A stretch of 28,189 nucleotides of DNA, taken from contig DXVZ01000071.1 in the NCBI GenBank assembly GCA_019417125.1, positions 1 to 28,189 on the forward strand, given 5' to 3'. The translations under genes were made by a program, and so were the position numbers. The notes beneath the pieces were generated by a model. The model saw nothing but the letters and a program-made list of their open reading frames with translations, ran no database searches and was not told the DNA's origin. The DNA comes from Phascolarctobacterium sp. (GTDB taxonomy: Bacteria > Bacillota > Negativicutes > Acidaminococcales > Acidaminococcaceae). This document shows, piece by piece, positions 13,687 through 22,929 of the stretch (position 1 is the first letter of the stretch; each line of letters begins with the position of its first letter).

Positions 13687-16053
13687 TTAAAAATTGATAA
13701 TTGTCGCGCCGCTGCCGCCTTCGTTAAGCGGTGCCTCGGCAAGCGATTTTACAGCCGCGTGCGTGGAAAGGTACGCCGTAAGCCCGGCTTTAAGCGCGCC
13801 CGTGCCTTTGCCGTGAATAATGCGCAGGCTGGTAAGCCCAGCTAAAAGCGCATCGTCCATCGCCTTATCCACCGCCGGAATAGCCTCGTCCATCGTCATG
13901 CCGCGCACATCAACCTCGGTACGCGCGCCGATGCTTTTGCTGACAAAAAACTGGTGCGCAAAGCCCTTGCGTTTTTTGCCGAAGTTTTCACTGGCAGCGT
14001 TGCTTTTGGCTTTGCCGCGCATGGCAATGCAGTCTTTAGCTTTAACAGTGGTTTTTAAAATACCAATCTGCACCGTAACTTCATTGCCGTTAACGGCAAT
14101 AACCGTGCCGTCCTTGCCCAGCGATTTTAAAAACACCGTTTGCCCTGCTTTGGCTGTTTTCGCTGTCAGCGGCTCGCCCTCAGGCACAGGGGTTTCGCTG
14201 GCAAAACTTTTTTGCAATTTTTTGCGGGCTTCTTCTGCCGCCGCTTGCAGCTGTTTAGCGTCAAAATCAGTTTTCATCTTGCGCAGTTCCTTCAGCACGG
14301 CTTCCGTTTCGCGGCGGCTGCTGCGGTACAGTTCGTCTGCCTGCTCGCGCGCTTTGCGCAAAATTTCGTTTTTGCGGTGCTCAAGCTCCTGTTTCTGGTG
14401 CTGAAGTTCTGCCTTTATGCGTTCGCTTTCCGCCTTTAAACTGCGGATTTCGCGGTTTTGGCTTTCGTATTCGCGGCGCTCGCCCTCCAACTCTTTCAGC
14501 ACGTCCTCCATATGCACGTGTTCCTGCGTTAAAAAGCTGCCGGCGTTTTCTATAATTTCTTCGCTCAGCCCAAGCCTGCGGCTGATGTTAAAAGCATTGC
14601 TGCTGCCGGGAACGCCCATTAAAAGGCGGTAAGTAGGCCGCAGCGATACAGGATCAAACTCCACGCTGGCGTTTTCCATTCCCTGCCGTCCGTAGGCAAA
14701 GGTTTTCAGTTCGCTGTAATGCGTGGTTACAATCGTCAGCACTCCCTGCTTGTGCAGATGTTCCAATATCGACATGGCGAGCGCCGCGCCTTCGTTCGGG
14801 TCAGTACCGGCGCACAGTTCGTCGATAAGCACCAATTCGCCCGGTTTAACCTGTTTTAAAATCTCTACCATATTTGTCATATGGCCGGAGAAAGTACTCA
14901 GGCTCTGCTCAATGCTCTGCTCATCGCCGATATCGGCATACACCGCGCTGGTAACCGGCATTTTAGCGCTTGCCGCCGGTACAAACAGCCCTGCCTGCAC
15001 CATCAGCATAAAAAGCCCCACTGTTTTAATGGCAACAGTTTTGCCGCCTGTGTTAGGGCCGGTAATAAGCAGCGTGTTAAACCTGCCGCCGATTTCGATA
15101 TCCAGCGGCACAACTTTTTGAGGGTCTAACAGCGGGTGCCTGCCTTTGGCAATCTCAATGCCGCCGCTAAGGTTTACCACCGGGCACACTGCCTTTTGCT
15201 GCTGTGCAAGGTACGCGCGCGCCGCGATAAAATCAAGCTCAGTAAACTGCTCCATCGAGCGTATGATATTGGCTGCTTCAGCACCGACTGCGCCGGAAAT
15301 GCTGCGCAGGATACGCTCGATTTCTTCTTGTTCCTGCGCCAGGTAACGTTTGATGTCGTTATTTAAATTTACGACCGCCATCGGTTCGATAAACAGCGTT
15401 GCCCCGCTGCCTGACTGGTCGTGTACTACGCCCGGAAAATTAAAGCGGTACTCCTGTTTGATAGGAATTACATAACGGTCGCCGCGCATAGTAACCAGCG
15501 CGTCCTGAAAATATTTTTGGTTGTTGGGATCGTGCAAAATACTGTCCAATTTTTCGCGCACGCGGTTTTTGGCAACCTGCACACCCGTGCGCAGCCCAGC
15601 CAGTTTGGTACTAGCACTGTCCAATATTTCACCCTTCTCGCTGATAGCGCTGGTAATAAGCCGTTCAATTTTCGGGAAAGCCGTCAGTTCATTGGCATAT
15701 TCCGCCAGCTGCGGGGCTATTTCCGCCTCATCCGCCAAAAACTGTTTTACCATACGCAATGCTTCACAGGTTGTGCCAACCTGCATCAGTTCTTCAGGCT
15801 CCAGCACGCTGCCAATACGCGCGCGCTTAACCTGCGGCAAAATGTTATACGCCCCGCCAAACGGAAAACACTTGCCGTCATCCAGCAGGCGCAGCGCCTC
15901 GGCGGTTTCCTCCTGCAAACGTTTAACGGCGGCAAAATCACTTTCAATGCGCATGTTCATTACGCGCTCGCGCCCCAGGCTGGTTGCCGTTTTCGCCGCC
16001 AGCATCTCTTTTACTTTATCAAATTCTAATGTTTGTATTGCAAACTTAGCCAT
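13687..16053 (-). CDS. mutS2: MutS2 (RqcU) ATPase/endonuclease
   Basis: 788 residues, full length. The MutS-like core and ATPase have Walker A GPNTGGKTVAIKT near residues 331-343 and Walker B LVLIDELCAGTDP near 400. A long coiled coil (about 500-620, many Glu/Lys/Arg) precedes a KOW-like segment and the C-terminal Smr domain. The Smr domain starts at VDVRG (about 713) and has the HGKGTG motif. MutS2 lacks the mismatch-binding domain of MutS. It acts on recombination intermediates and, in Bacillus, on collided ribosomes. The start has AAGGAGA seven bases upstream, and the gene lies 8 bases after the U32 gene. The zapA and U32 neighbours are usual for Firmicutes. Confidence 0.95.
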   Translation of the reverse strand: MAKFAIQTLEFDKVKEMLAAKTATSLGRERVMNMRIESDFAAVKRLQEETAEALRLLDDGKCFPFGGAYNILPQVKRARIGSVLEPEELMQVGTTCEALRMVKQFLADEAEIAPQLAEYANELTAFPKIERLITSAISEKGEILDSASTKLAGLRTGVQVAKNRVREKLDSILHDPNNQKYFQDALVTMRGDRYVIPIKQEYRFNFPGVVHDQSGSGATLFIEPMAVVNLNNDIKRYLAQEQEEIERILRSISGAVGAEAANIIRSMEQFTELDFIAARAYLAQQQKAVCPVVNLSGGIEIAKGRHPLLDPQKVVPLDIEIGGRFNTLLITGPNTGGKTVAIKTVGLFMLMVQAGLFVPAASAKMPVTSAVYADIGDEQSIEQSLSTFSGHMTNMVEILKQVKPGELVLIDELCAGTDPNEGAALAMSILEHLHKQGVLTIVTTHYSELKTFAYGRQGMENASVEFDPVSLRPTYRLLMGVPGSSNAFNISRRLGLSEEIIENAGSFLTQEHVHMEDVLKELEGERREYESQNREIRSLKAESERIKAELQHQKQELEHRKNEILRKAREQADELYRSSRRETEAVLKELRKMKTDFDAKQLQAAAEEARKKLQKSFASETPVPEGEPLTAKTAKAGQTVFLKSLGKDGTVIAVNGNEVTVQIGILKTTVKAKDCIAMRGKAKSNAASENFGKKRKGFAHQFFVSKSIGARTEVDVRGMTMDEAIPAVDKAMDDALLAGLTSLRIIHGKGTGALKAGLTAYLSTHAAVKSLAEAPLNEGGSGATIINF

Positions 16054-16061
16054 AATTCTCC

Positions 16062-18545
16062 TTATAAAACACCACGGAAGTAATGCCCGCGCGTTGTATG
16101 CGGCAGGTTTTCCTCCTGCGTAAGTTCGCCGTTCATTACGCCTTTGTACAGCGCCGTAATTTTGCCGGTTTCGGCGTCGCTGTAATAACGCGCGTCAATT
16201 AGCAGGCGTTCAACACCGGCTTCCTGCACTGTTTTAAGGTTTGCCAGCATTGAAAGGTCATGCGCGTTTAAAACGTGCATGCGGCAGTTCTGGTCCGTAA
16301 CCAGCGGAAAGCTTGCGTCCTTGCGGTCATTTAAAAACAGCGGTTCGCGGCAGTTAAAAGTGCATTTTCCCTTGTGCAAATCGCCCAAAAAGCTGCCGCC
16401 TGCGCAGTATTCCGAAACCATCATCTCAATGCGCCCCTGCACCAGGCACGCCAGCGGCATTGGGCTGACGGCGCACAAATGTTCAATCTGCTTCATCGTC
16501 AGTTCCGCGCTTAAAACCGCGCCTTTAGCGCCTGCCGCATGCCAAAATTCCAGGCACTGGCTGTTGTAAATATTCAGCGCCATATCCGCCCACAGCGGCA
16601 GTTGGCAGTTTTCCTGCGCCAGCTGCCATAGGCTGTTGTTAGCAATGTAAACAGCGTCCGGTTTAAGCTGCTGCCATTTGGCAAACTGTTTAGCGTAAAA
16701 AGCTTCCTGCCCCTGGCTGATGATACGCGGCGTGCCTGCCGCCCATTTTGCGCCGTATTGATTGGCAAGCTCTGCCACTTTGGCGTAGTCAGCATCGGTA
16801 ACAATTTTAGTACTGAACAAATCGCCGCCGAAGATTATATAATCTGCACCTGCCGCCAGTGCCGCTTGTGCTTTGCCCACAGTATCCACGCGCACCGTCA
16901 GCAGCGCGTGCTTTTTGGGCATTTTCTTTTCGGGCTTAACCAGCTGTACGTCAACTTTGTGTTTTTCAGTGCGCTTAGGCGCGAAGGCTTCCACCCTGGC
17001 GGCATCCAGCGCTTCGGCCGCCATGCGGCGAGCCTCGTTAATTTCGCTCATCGGCACCATCACACCGGCATCTATGTCAACCGTTAAATTGTTTAACACA
17101 TATTCCGTTGTGCCAAGGCGGTCTATTTGCTTGCGCACGGCAGCTTCATCCAAAGCGTGTTTACGGGCGGTTTCCGTTATAAAGTTAGTTTCGCCGTAAC
17201 CGGTATTGCCTTCGTCATCTGTCAGCAGTACGGTTAATGGCTGCCCCAATTTGGCGGTTACAACGGCATCCACCGGTATGCGGCGTTTTGCCTTGTCGCC
17301 GTAAAATTTACCGGCATACGCCATCAGTTCAGCATCAAAAGTGCGGAACACGCGGTCATTCATGCGCACGCCGTTTGGTATGTCTATCACAACCTGCGTA
17401 CCGGGCAAAGCACTTGTTACCTCTTGCCCGTTCTGCGTCATTTTATTAATGGTTGTGCCAACGCGGCCGCCAACTTTTACCCAAAATTCCAGCCCGTCGC
17501 CAAGCGAAACTTTCTTCTCCAGCTTAACGGCGGCTTTGTTTTCGCCTTTATACAGTTTAACCACGCGCCCTACCATTACGCCGCGGTTGTTCGGGCGGCG
17601 GTCGCTCATCATTTCCCTGCCCGAGCGGCTTACCATATAAGCAGTGGTAAAGTCACGGTTAAAAATCTGTTCAATATTTTCAAAATCCTGCTGCGGCACG
17701 TTGTAATTGCCCGCAAGATAGCTGTCGATAGCACGGCGGTAAGCATCCACCACCACTGCCACATATTCCGGGCGTTTCATGCGCCCTTCTATTTTATAGC
17801 TGGTTACGCCTGCTTCAATCAGCTGCGGCAAAATTTCCAGCGTGTTCAAATCTTTAGGGCTTAACAAATACTGCCCGGCGTCCGTATCAGCCAGCATGTC
17901 GTTACCATTTTTATCCGTCAATTTATAAGGCAAACGGCACGGCTGCGCACAGCGTCCACGGTTGCCGCTGCGCCCGCCAATCAGGCTGCTCATCAGGCAC
18001 TGGCCGCTGTAGCAAACACACAGCGCGCCGTGGATAAATACTTCTATTTCCGTATCAGTGCTTTCACAGATGGTTTTTATATCCTTAATACTCAGTTCGC
18101 GCGCCAATACAGCGCGTTCCATGCCGTTTTCCGCGCATAGGCGCACACCGGCAAGGCTTGTCACCGTCATCTGCGTGCTTGCATGTAGCGGCAGCTGCGG
18201 CACCAGTTTGCGCGCCAGGTTTATAACGCCCATGTCCTGCACGATAATGCCATCTACGCCTACATTGTTTAAAAACAGCAGGTAATCCGCCAGCTCTGGC
18301 ATTTCTGCATCGTCAACCAAAGTATTTACCGTTATATACAGCCTTACCCGGTGCATGTGCGCAAAGTACACAGCCCGGGTCAGTTCATCTCTGTCAAAAT
18401 TGCTGGCGTATTGGCGCGCGCCAAAGGCCTTACCGCCCATATAAACGGCATCAGCCCCGGCGTTAACCGCCGCCTCCAGCGCTTCCCAGCTTCCGGCAGG
18501 CGCCAGCAGTTCTATTGTTCTGTTATTTTTCATCACGTTCACCAT
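16062..18545 (-). CDS. U32 family protein (RlhA/TrhP-like RNA hydroxylation)
   Basis: 827 residues. The N-terminus ELLAPAGSWEALEAAVNAGADAVYMGG is the classic U32 opening. A cysteine cluster, CVCYSGQC then GRCAQPC, lies at about 178-203. After a middle domain of the DUF3656 kind, a second U32-like half carries IEMMVSEYCAGG and KCTFNC (about 708-730). U32 proteins were named peptidases. Members such as E. coli RlhA and the TrhP proteins are now tied to 23S rRNA C2501 or tRNA U34 hydroxylation with Fe-S clusters. The two-cluster length favours the RlhA-like group. Its ATG overlaps the zapA stop as TAATG, so translation is probably coupled. Confidence 0.88.
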   Translation of the reverse strand: MVNVMKNNRTIELLAPAGSWEALEAAVNAGADAVYMGGKAFGARQYASNFDRDELTRAVYFAHMHRVRLYITVNTLVDDAEMPELADYLLFLNNVGVDGIIVQDMGVINLARKLVPQLPLHASTQMTVTSLAGVRLCAENGMERAVLARELSIKDIKTICESTDTEIEVFIHGALCVCYSGQCLMSSLIGGRSGNRGRCAQPCRLPYKLTDKNGNDMLADTDAGQYLLSPKDLNTLEILPQLIEAGVTSYKIEGRMKRPEYVAVVVDAYRRAIDSYLAGNYNVPQQDFENIEQIFNRDFTTAYMVSRSGREMMSDRRPNNRGVMVGRVVKLYKGENKAAVKLEKKVSLGDGLEFWVKVGGRVGTTINKMTQNGQEVTSALPGTQVVIDIPNGVRMNDRVFRTFDAELMAYAGKFYGDKAKRRIPVDAVVTAKLGQPLTVLLTDDEGNTGYGETNFITETARKHALDEAAVRKQIDRLGTTEYVLNNLTVDIDAGVMVPMSEINEARRMAAEALDAARVEAFAPKRTEKHKVDVQLVKPEKKMPKKHALLTVRVDTVGKAQAALAAGADYIIFGGDLFSTKIVTDADYAKVAELANQYGAKWAAGTPRIISQGQEAFYAKQFAKWQQLKPDAVYIANNSLWQLAQENCQLPLWADMALNIYNSQCLEFWHAAGAKGAVLSAELTMKQIEHLCAVSPMPLACLVQGRIEMMVSEYCAGGSFLGDLHKGKCTFNCREPLFLNDRKDASFPLVTDQNCRMHVLNAHDLSMLANLKTVQEAGVERLLIDARYYSDAETGKITALYKGVMNGELTQEENLPHTTRGHYFRGVL

Positions 18546-18787
18546 TATTCTTTAGCTGCCGCTAAAAGTTTTTCGTATTCTTTGCGCAGTTTATAAAGTT
18601 CGCCGGCAAAATCAAGCGCTGCCCATACGGCAACGCGCCCCGTTTTTACAACGTGTGTTTTTTCGGCAAGCTGCTGCATTTTTTTGTCCACCATCGCTGC
18701 AATGGCTTCTGTTTCCTGTTTGGGCAGGTCCGTCGTTAAATTATACTGTTCGTTAAAAATGGTTACAGTAATGGTCTTTTTCTCCAT
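18545..18787 (-). CDS. zapA: Cell division protein ZapA
   Basis: 80 residues, the short Firmicutes form. The N-terminal ITVTIFNEQYNLTTDLP beta region is followed by a long amphipathic helix (about 30-78) for dimerisation. ZapA binds FtsZ and promotes Z-ring bundling. The start has GGAGG about 6 bases upstream. It is 11 bases after the exported chagasin-like gene and overlaps the U32 start by one base. Confidence 0.9.
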   Translation of the reverse strand: MEKKTITVTIFNEQYNLTTDLPKQETEAIAAMVDKKMQQLAEKTHVVKTGRVAVWAALDFAGELYKLRKEYEKLLAAAKE

Positions 18788-18798
18788 TTAACCCTCCG

Positions 18799-19638
18799 TC
18801 AGCGTGCGGCAATGCTAAAGCTAAAGTTCTGCACGCCCAGCATTTCCCAGCCGCGCTTATATTCCATCGTTACTTTGTAATCGCCGGGGTTCTGCACAGC
18901 CAAAAAGATAATTTCACTGCCCATTACGCCGTTTTGCCCGTCCATATTTATTGGCATTAAATACGAACGTCCAATTTCATAAACGGAAGCAGCATCGGAA
19001 GGATGCACATTCCAGCTGTAACCGGTGCTGCGGTTAGCGTCAAGCTTAATTGCCAAAAGCGCGCCCGGTTTTACCGGCACCAGCCTGTCCTCAACAGCAC
19101 GGGTCATAAACGAAACCGGCATAATCCTTACAGCTTCGGCAGCGCGGATAGCAGGCAGCAAATCCTTATAAGGCACCACGCGCGTATAAGCCGCACCGTC
19201 CGCGTCGCGCAGGTGCACGCCGTCCTCATATAACAGCGCGTCATTATAAGCGCCGGTAATATTGGTAAAAGTTTCGCCGCTGCGGAAAATATCCGTAAGC
19301 GGCATTTCCCTGCCCGTCGTTAAATCAAGGTTTACGCCCTTATATATGGTTCTCGTTCCGTTTTCAGCTTTCAGCAAAACGCCGATGAGCGTCTGGCGGT
19401 TTAAAGTTACGGTATAGGAAAGACGGCAGCTTCCAAGCTGCTTTGCCAGATTGTTGGCAGCGTCTGACAGCACGCGGTTAGCATTTTTTTGCACCGGTAC
19501 ATTATCCAGCCCGTCCGTTTCCGGAATTTCGCCCGATACATTGCCGCTTACCACGCGGCTGTAAACCGTTGCTGGCTGCTCGGCAAAGCAGACGGATACC
19601 AGCATCATCAAAGCTAAAAACAGTCCGGTAATCTTCAT
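18799..19638 (-). CDS. Exported protein with C-terminal chagasin-like (I42) domain
   Basis: 279 residues. The signal peptide MKITGLFLALMMLVSVCFA-EQ is most likely cut by signal peptidase I: the residue before the Cys is Val, so a lipobox is unlikely. The middle part (about 55-180) resembles the DUF4163/DUF3298 fold seen in RsiV and PdaC-type exported proteins (YTVTLNRQTLIGVLLKAENG, then MPLTDIFRSGE). The last 90 residues carry the three loops of chagasin-type cysteine protease inhibitors: NRSTGYSW, NGVMGSEIIF and YKRGWE, comparable to NPTTGYxW, GxGG and RPW. A periplasmic or surface inhibitor of papain-like proteases is inferred, not proven. It is 18 bases after gltX and has GGAGG before the ATG. 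Confidence 0.78.
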   Translation of the reverse strand: MKITGLFLALMMLVSVCFAEQPATVYSRVVSGNVSGEIPETDGLDNVPVQKNANRVLSDAANNLAKQLGSCRLSYTVTLNRQTLIGVLLKAENGTRTIYKGVNLDLTTGREMPLTDIFRSGETFTNITGAYNDALLYEDGVHLRDADGAAYTRVVPYKDLLPAIRAAEAVRIMPVSFMTRAVEDRLVPVKPGALLAIKLDANRSTGYSWNVHPSDAASVYEIGRSYLMPINMDGQNGVMGSEIIFLAVQNPGDYKVTMEYKRGWEMLGVQNFSFSIAAR

Positions 19639-19656
19639 CTTTCCAAACCTCCGTTA

Positions 19657-21120
19657 TTACATATTTTTAATAAATTCAACCGCCTTTTCCATGCGCTCCA
19701 AAGTTTTCTCGCGCCCAAGCAGCACCATTACGTCAAACAGGCCGGGGCTGACGGTACGTCCGGTCAGCGCAAGGCGCGTCGGGTGAATAGCTTTGCCAAG
19801 GGAAAGGCCGTGTTCTTCAGCAATTTTATTGTACAGCGCTTCGGTAGTTTCAAGGTTAAACTCCGGCAGTGCTTTAATGCCGTCAATGCAGGCCTGCAAA
19901 AGCTCTGCGGCTTCCGGTTTAAAATGTTTAGCAACGCCTTTTTCGTCGTAGCCTGCCACATCTTTAAAGAAGTATTCGGAAGCGTCAACAACCTCCTGCA
20001 AGGTTTTTACACGCACGCGCACTACATCAATAAGTTTGGCAAAATACTCTTTATTGTTATCAATCCATTCCTGCGTTACAAGGCCGGCTTTTACAAAAAA
20101 CGGTTCTGCTTCCGGCAAAATTTCTTCCAGCGGCAGGCTGGAAAGATATTGGCCGTTCATCCAGGTAAGCTTTTTAACATCGTAAACAGCGGCTTTTTTG
20201 CTCATTTGCTCCAGCTCAAACAGTTTTACGGTTTCTTCCAGGCTGAAAATTTCGCGTTCATCGCCAGGGCCCCAGCCAAGCAGCGTCAGGTAGTTAACAA
20301 TGGCTTTGTTTAAATAGCCCTGGCTGCGGAACTCTTCAACACTGGTAGCGCCGTGGCGTTTGCTTAATTTGCTGCGGTCCGGAGCAAGTATCATCGGCAT
20401 ATGCCCGAATTTAGGCGTCTCAAAACCGCAGGCTTCGTACATCAAAATCTGCTTCGGCGTGTTGGAAAGATGTTCTTCCGCACGCAAAACATGGCTGATG
20501 CGCATCATATGGTCATCGACGACAACGGCAAAGTTGTATGTAGGCATGCCGTTGCTTTTCACAATTACAAAATCATCAAACTGGGTTAAATCAAAAGTAA
20601 CGTCGCCATGGATAAGGTCATGCACGGTTAAAGTGCCCTCTGTCGGGATTTTAAGGCGCACGGAATACGGCTCGCCGTTGGCAACGCGCTGTTTGGCTTC
20701 TTCCACCGGAATATCGCGGCAGGTGCGCGCATAGCGGAACGGCTGTTTTAAAGCGCGCTGTTTTTCACGCTGAGCTTCAAGGTCTGCCGGGGTACAAAAA
20801 CAGTAATAAGCCTTGCCTTCGTCCAGCAGGCGCTGGGCAACCTCTTTATACAGCGGCAGGCGCTCGCTTTGGAAGTACGGTCCAACTTCGCCGCCAACCT
20901 CCGGTCCTTCGTCCCAGTTTAAGCCCAGCCATTTAAGGCTGGTTAAAATCTGGCTTACGCTGTCCTCTTTTAAACGTTCGGTATCAGTATCTTCAATGCG
21001 CAGTACCAGCTTACCGCCGTTTTTGCGGGCAAACAGCCAGTTAAACAATGCCGTCCTTGCGCCGCCGATATGTAAATAGCCAGTGGGGCTGGGTGCAAAA
21101 CGCACGCGGATTTCGTTCAT
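19657..21120 (-). CDS. gltX: Glutamyl-tRNA synthetase
   Basis: 487 residues, class I synthetase of usual length charging tRNA-Glu. The HIGH-type motif is PTGYLHIGGARTALFN (HIGG at 17-20). The KMSKS-type motif is DRSKLSKRHG near residue 250, with the GoK-like EVGPYFQSERLPLY region near 85. Start: ATG AAC GAA ATC with GAGGAG upstream; another ATG one codon earlier is out of frame. It is first in the gltX - chagasin-like - zapA - U32 - mutS2 run. Whether it also mischarges tRNA-Gln (non-discriminating form) cannot be judged here. Confidence 0.96.
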   Translation of the reverse strand: MNEIRVRFAPSPTGYLHIGGARTALFNWLFARKNGGKLVLRIEDTDTERLKEDSVSQILTSLKWLGLNWDEGPEVGGEVGPYFQSERLPLYKEVAQRLLDEGKAYYCFCTPADLEAQREKQRALKQPFRYARTCRDIPVEEAKQRVANGEPYSVRLKIPTEGTLTVHDLIHGDVTFDLTQFDDFVIVKSNGMPTYNFAVVVDDHMMRISHVLRAEEHLSNTPKQILMYEACGFETPKFGHMPMILAPDRSKLSKRHGATSVEEFRSQGYLNKAIVNYLTLLGWGPGDEREIFSLEETVKLFELEQMSKKAAVYDVKKLTWMNGQYLSSLPLEEILPEAEPFFVKAGLVTQEWIDNNKEYFAKLIDVVRVRVKTLQEVVDASEYFFKDVAGYDEKGVAKHFKPEAAELLQACIDGIKALPEFNLETTEALYNKIAEEHGLSLGKAIHPTRLALTGRTVSPGLFDVMVLLGREKTLERMEKAVEFIKNM

Positions 21121-21163
21121 TTCATCGTCTCCTCAATAAAAAATCAAACTCTGTAACATTATA

Positions 21164-21192
21164 ATTATACAACTTATCGCTTTATAAAGCAA
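21164..21192 (-). promoter_or_regulatory. gltX promoter
   Basis: Minus strand TTGCTT (21187-21192), a 17-base spacer and TATAAT (21164-21169). The 5' UTR is about 37 bases, too short for a T-box leader. Confidence 0.75.
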
Positions 21193-21231
21193 TTTTAGCT
21201 TCCAGTACGCCATAAGCAAATTAAACAAAAT

Positions 21232-21255
21232 AAAGCCGGTGTAAACTCCGGCTTA
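21232..21255 (-). terminator. Terminator after the GSP-synthase-like gene
   Basis: AAGCCGG (minus strand) pairs with CCGGCTT over an 8-base loop, followed by TTATTTTGTTT. It lies 12 bases after the stop at 21266 and ends the helicase - lipoprotein - ATP-grasp operon. Confidence 0.8.
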
Positions 21256-21265
21256 AAATTAAGTT

Positions 21266-22531
21266 TTACTTTACTACTACCGGCACAAAAAGCGCTTCAA
21301 TGCCGGTAATGTCATACGGGCTAAAACGCACAAACAGCTTGGATGGCTTGCCGTTAATGACAAAGCAGGAATACGTAAACTTGCCTTCCCACCTGCCTGC
21401 GTCCGTATCAACGCCGACAAGTTCGGAATCAATAAATTCCTGGTAAATATCGGCGCAGTCATCAGCTTCTTCCGCCTCGTAGCTAAATGTGCCGTCCGGC
21501 TCTATAATAGATATATTGCAGCCCTCGCGCCCAAAAATCGGCTTTTTAAGAAACTTACGCCCGGCAAAATCCTGCGCGTCCATCGAAGTTTCCGCAATGT
21601 TCGTGCGCACAATCTGTCTGTCAGCGCTGTCAAAATAATTGGTGCTGTCAGCAAGATAATGTGCAATCGCCATCATCGCTTTATTCTGCATTAAAATTGC
21701 TTTGACGGGATTTACCAAAATCACCTTATTCATATTTGCCAAATCCATCAGCTTTAAGCCGACCGGGTAGCCGTCATCCGCTTCGTCGTCCATTAAAAGC
21801 TCCAGCGGGTGCAGGCGGTACAAAACGTCAATTTTATATTCGCCGCTGCCATCGTCGTGGTAAACGCCGTCATCTTTAACCACCAAATCTATCAGCCTTG
21901 CCGCGCGCACGTTTACAAACTCGTACTCGTCAAAATGCTCTTGCACATAATCCGCCAAAGCGTTTTTTAGGTACTGCATGTTCGCCCAGTCCTCGGCGTA
22001 AGCGTTGTTGGCAGCAAACGTAATATTTACGCAGCTAAAGTTAATTTTGCTTTTCAGCGTAGTTTTTAAAAGTTCAACAAACGGTTCAATCAGTTCAGCG
22101 TCATTGCCGCCGTCCTCGTTACCGGCAAAATACTTTTGCGCCACGGCGTTGCCGTAAAACGCTTCCGGCATGGCGCAGGGAGTGTCGGCGTTAATTTCTA
22201 CCACTTTGTAAGTTCCGTTTTGGTCTTTTACAAAATCAAGGCGTGCAATGTTTGTTACATGCGGACTGTAATCGTCCTTAATAAACGGCGTCAATTTCGG
22301 CGTCATATTAATAATGTCAATAGGCATCACGTCGCCCTTGCTGCGCACGTCCTCCGCCAGCTTTGCCATTACGCGGTATACCTCGCGCGCAATGTATTGT
22401 ATTTTTTCTTTTTCACTTTTGCTTATGTAAAGCGGGTTTAAAACCGGATACCTGGTTTCGTAATCAGGCGCATCGATATAGGGAATAATTTTTTCGTCCA
22501 GCTGGTCAATCCACGAAGCTTTTTTAAGCAT
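21266..22531 (-). CDS. Glutathionylspermidine-synthase-like ATP-grasp ligase (YgiC type)
   Basis: 421 residues matching the GSP synthase C-terminal ATP-grasp family, without the CHAP amidase domain of true Gss. Family landmarks are FVKDQNGTYKVVEINADTPC near 100-118, VLYRLHPLELLMDD, VNPVKAILMQNKAMMAIAHYL, and KFLKKPIFGREGCNI near 305-320. The enzyme should form an amide bond using ATP with acyl-phosphate chemistry. True glutathionylspermidine synthesis is unlikely without the amidase and in this lineage, so the substrate is unknown. AGGAGG precedes the ATG. It starts 10 bases after a small lipoprotein gene, as E. coli ygiC follows the lipoprotein gene ygiB. The two probably work together in the envelope. 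Confidence 0.85.
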   Translation of the reverse strand: MLKKASWIDQLDEKIIPYIDAPDYETRYPVLNPLYISKSEKEKIQYIAREVYRVMAKLAEDVRSKGDVMPIDIINMTPKLTPFIKDDYSPHVTNIARLDFVKDQNGTYKVVEINADTPCAMPEAFYGNAVAQKYFAGNEDGGNDAELIEPFVELLKTTLKSKINFSCVNITFAANNAYAEDWANMQYLKNALADYVQEHFDEYEFVNVRAARLIDLVVKDDGVYHDDGSGEYKIDVLYRLHPLELLMDDEADDGYPVGLKLMDLANMNKVILVNPVKAILMQNKAMMAIAHYLADSTNYFDSADRQIVRTNIAETSMDAQDFAGRKFLKKPIFGREGCNISIIEPDGTFSYEAEEADDCADIYQEFIDSELVGVDTDAGRWEGKFTYSCFVINGKPSKLFVRFSPYDITGIEALFVPVVVK

Positions 22532-22541
22532 AGCGCACCTC

Positions 22542-22919
22542 CTACGATACCGCGCTGCTGCGCGCCGCGCCGCTGCTGATGCCGGTTTTGCCCGTTGTTG
22601 GGCTTGCTACCTTACTAGTTGCTGCGCCGGTTTTACCGGCTTCCGCACCGCTTACTTTAGCTCCGTCTGCCGTGCCTGCAGTGTTTGTGCCGTTACCTGC
22701 GCCGCCCGGCACGGGCGCGCCCTGCCTTATGTTAGTAGTGCCGCCAAACATCGGCCAGTGCCAAAACATCCACCACGGGTACACCATTGAAGTATGGGCG
22801 GAACCATTTTCTTCTTCCTGCTCTTCCGTTTCATTGCTGCCGCAGCCCGCCGCAGAAGCAAGCATCGAAAGCACTATCGCGCCGGCTATAATTTTGTTGC
22901 GTTTTTCTTTAGTCAGCAT
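22542..22919 (-). CDS. Small lipoprotein with Trp-rich cluster and low-complexity tail
   Basis: 125 residues. A basic N-terminus, hydrophobic segment and lipobox-like SAAGC (acylated Cys26) predict a lipoprotein. After an acidic stretch (EQEEENG, about 33-39) comes an aromatic cluster YPWWMFWHWPMFGG (47-60), then a Gly/Ala/Thr/Ser-rich, probably disordered tail to residue 125. I recognise no named domain. The position directly before a YgiC-like ATP-grasp gene and the general layout recall E. coli YgiB (DUF1190), but I see no residue-level proof of homology. AGGTGA precedes the ATG, and the helicase stop is 10 bases upstream. It may be the substrate or membrane partner of the ligase. Confidence 0.75.
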   Translation of the reverse strand: MLTKEKRNKIIAGAIVLSMLASAAGCGSNETEEQEEENGSAHTSMVYPWWMFWHWPMFGGTTNIRQGAPVPGGAGNGTNTAGTADGAKVSGAEAGKTGAATSKVASPTTGKTGISSGAARSSAVS

Positions 22920-22929
22920 CTTTCATCAC

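Noticed and set aside
21121..21165. T-box leader before gltX
   Set aside because: The leader is under 45 bases with no specifier hairpin or T-box sequence.
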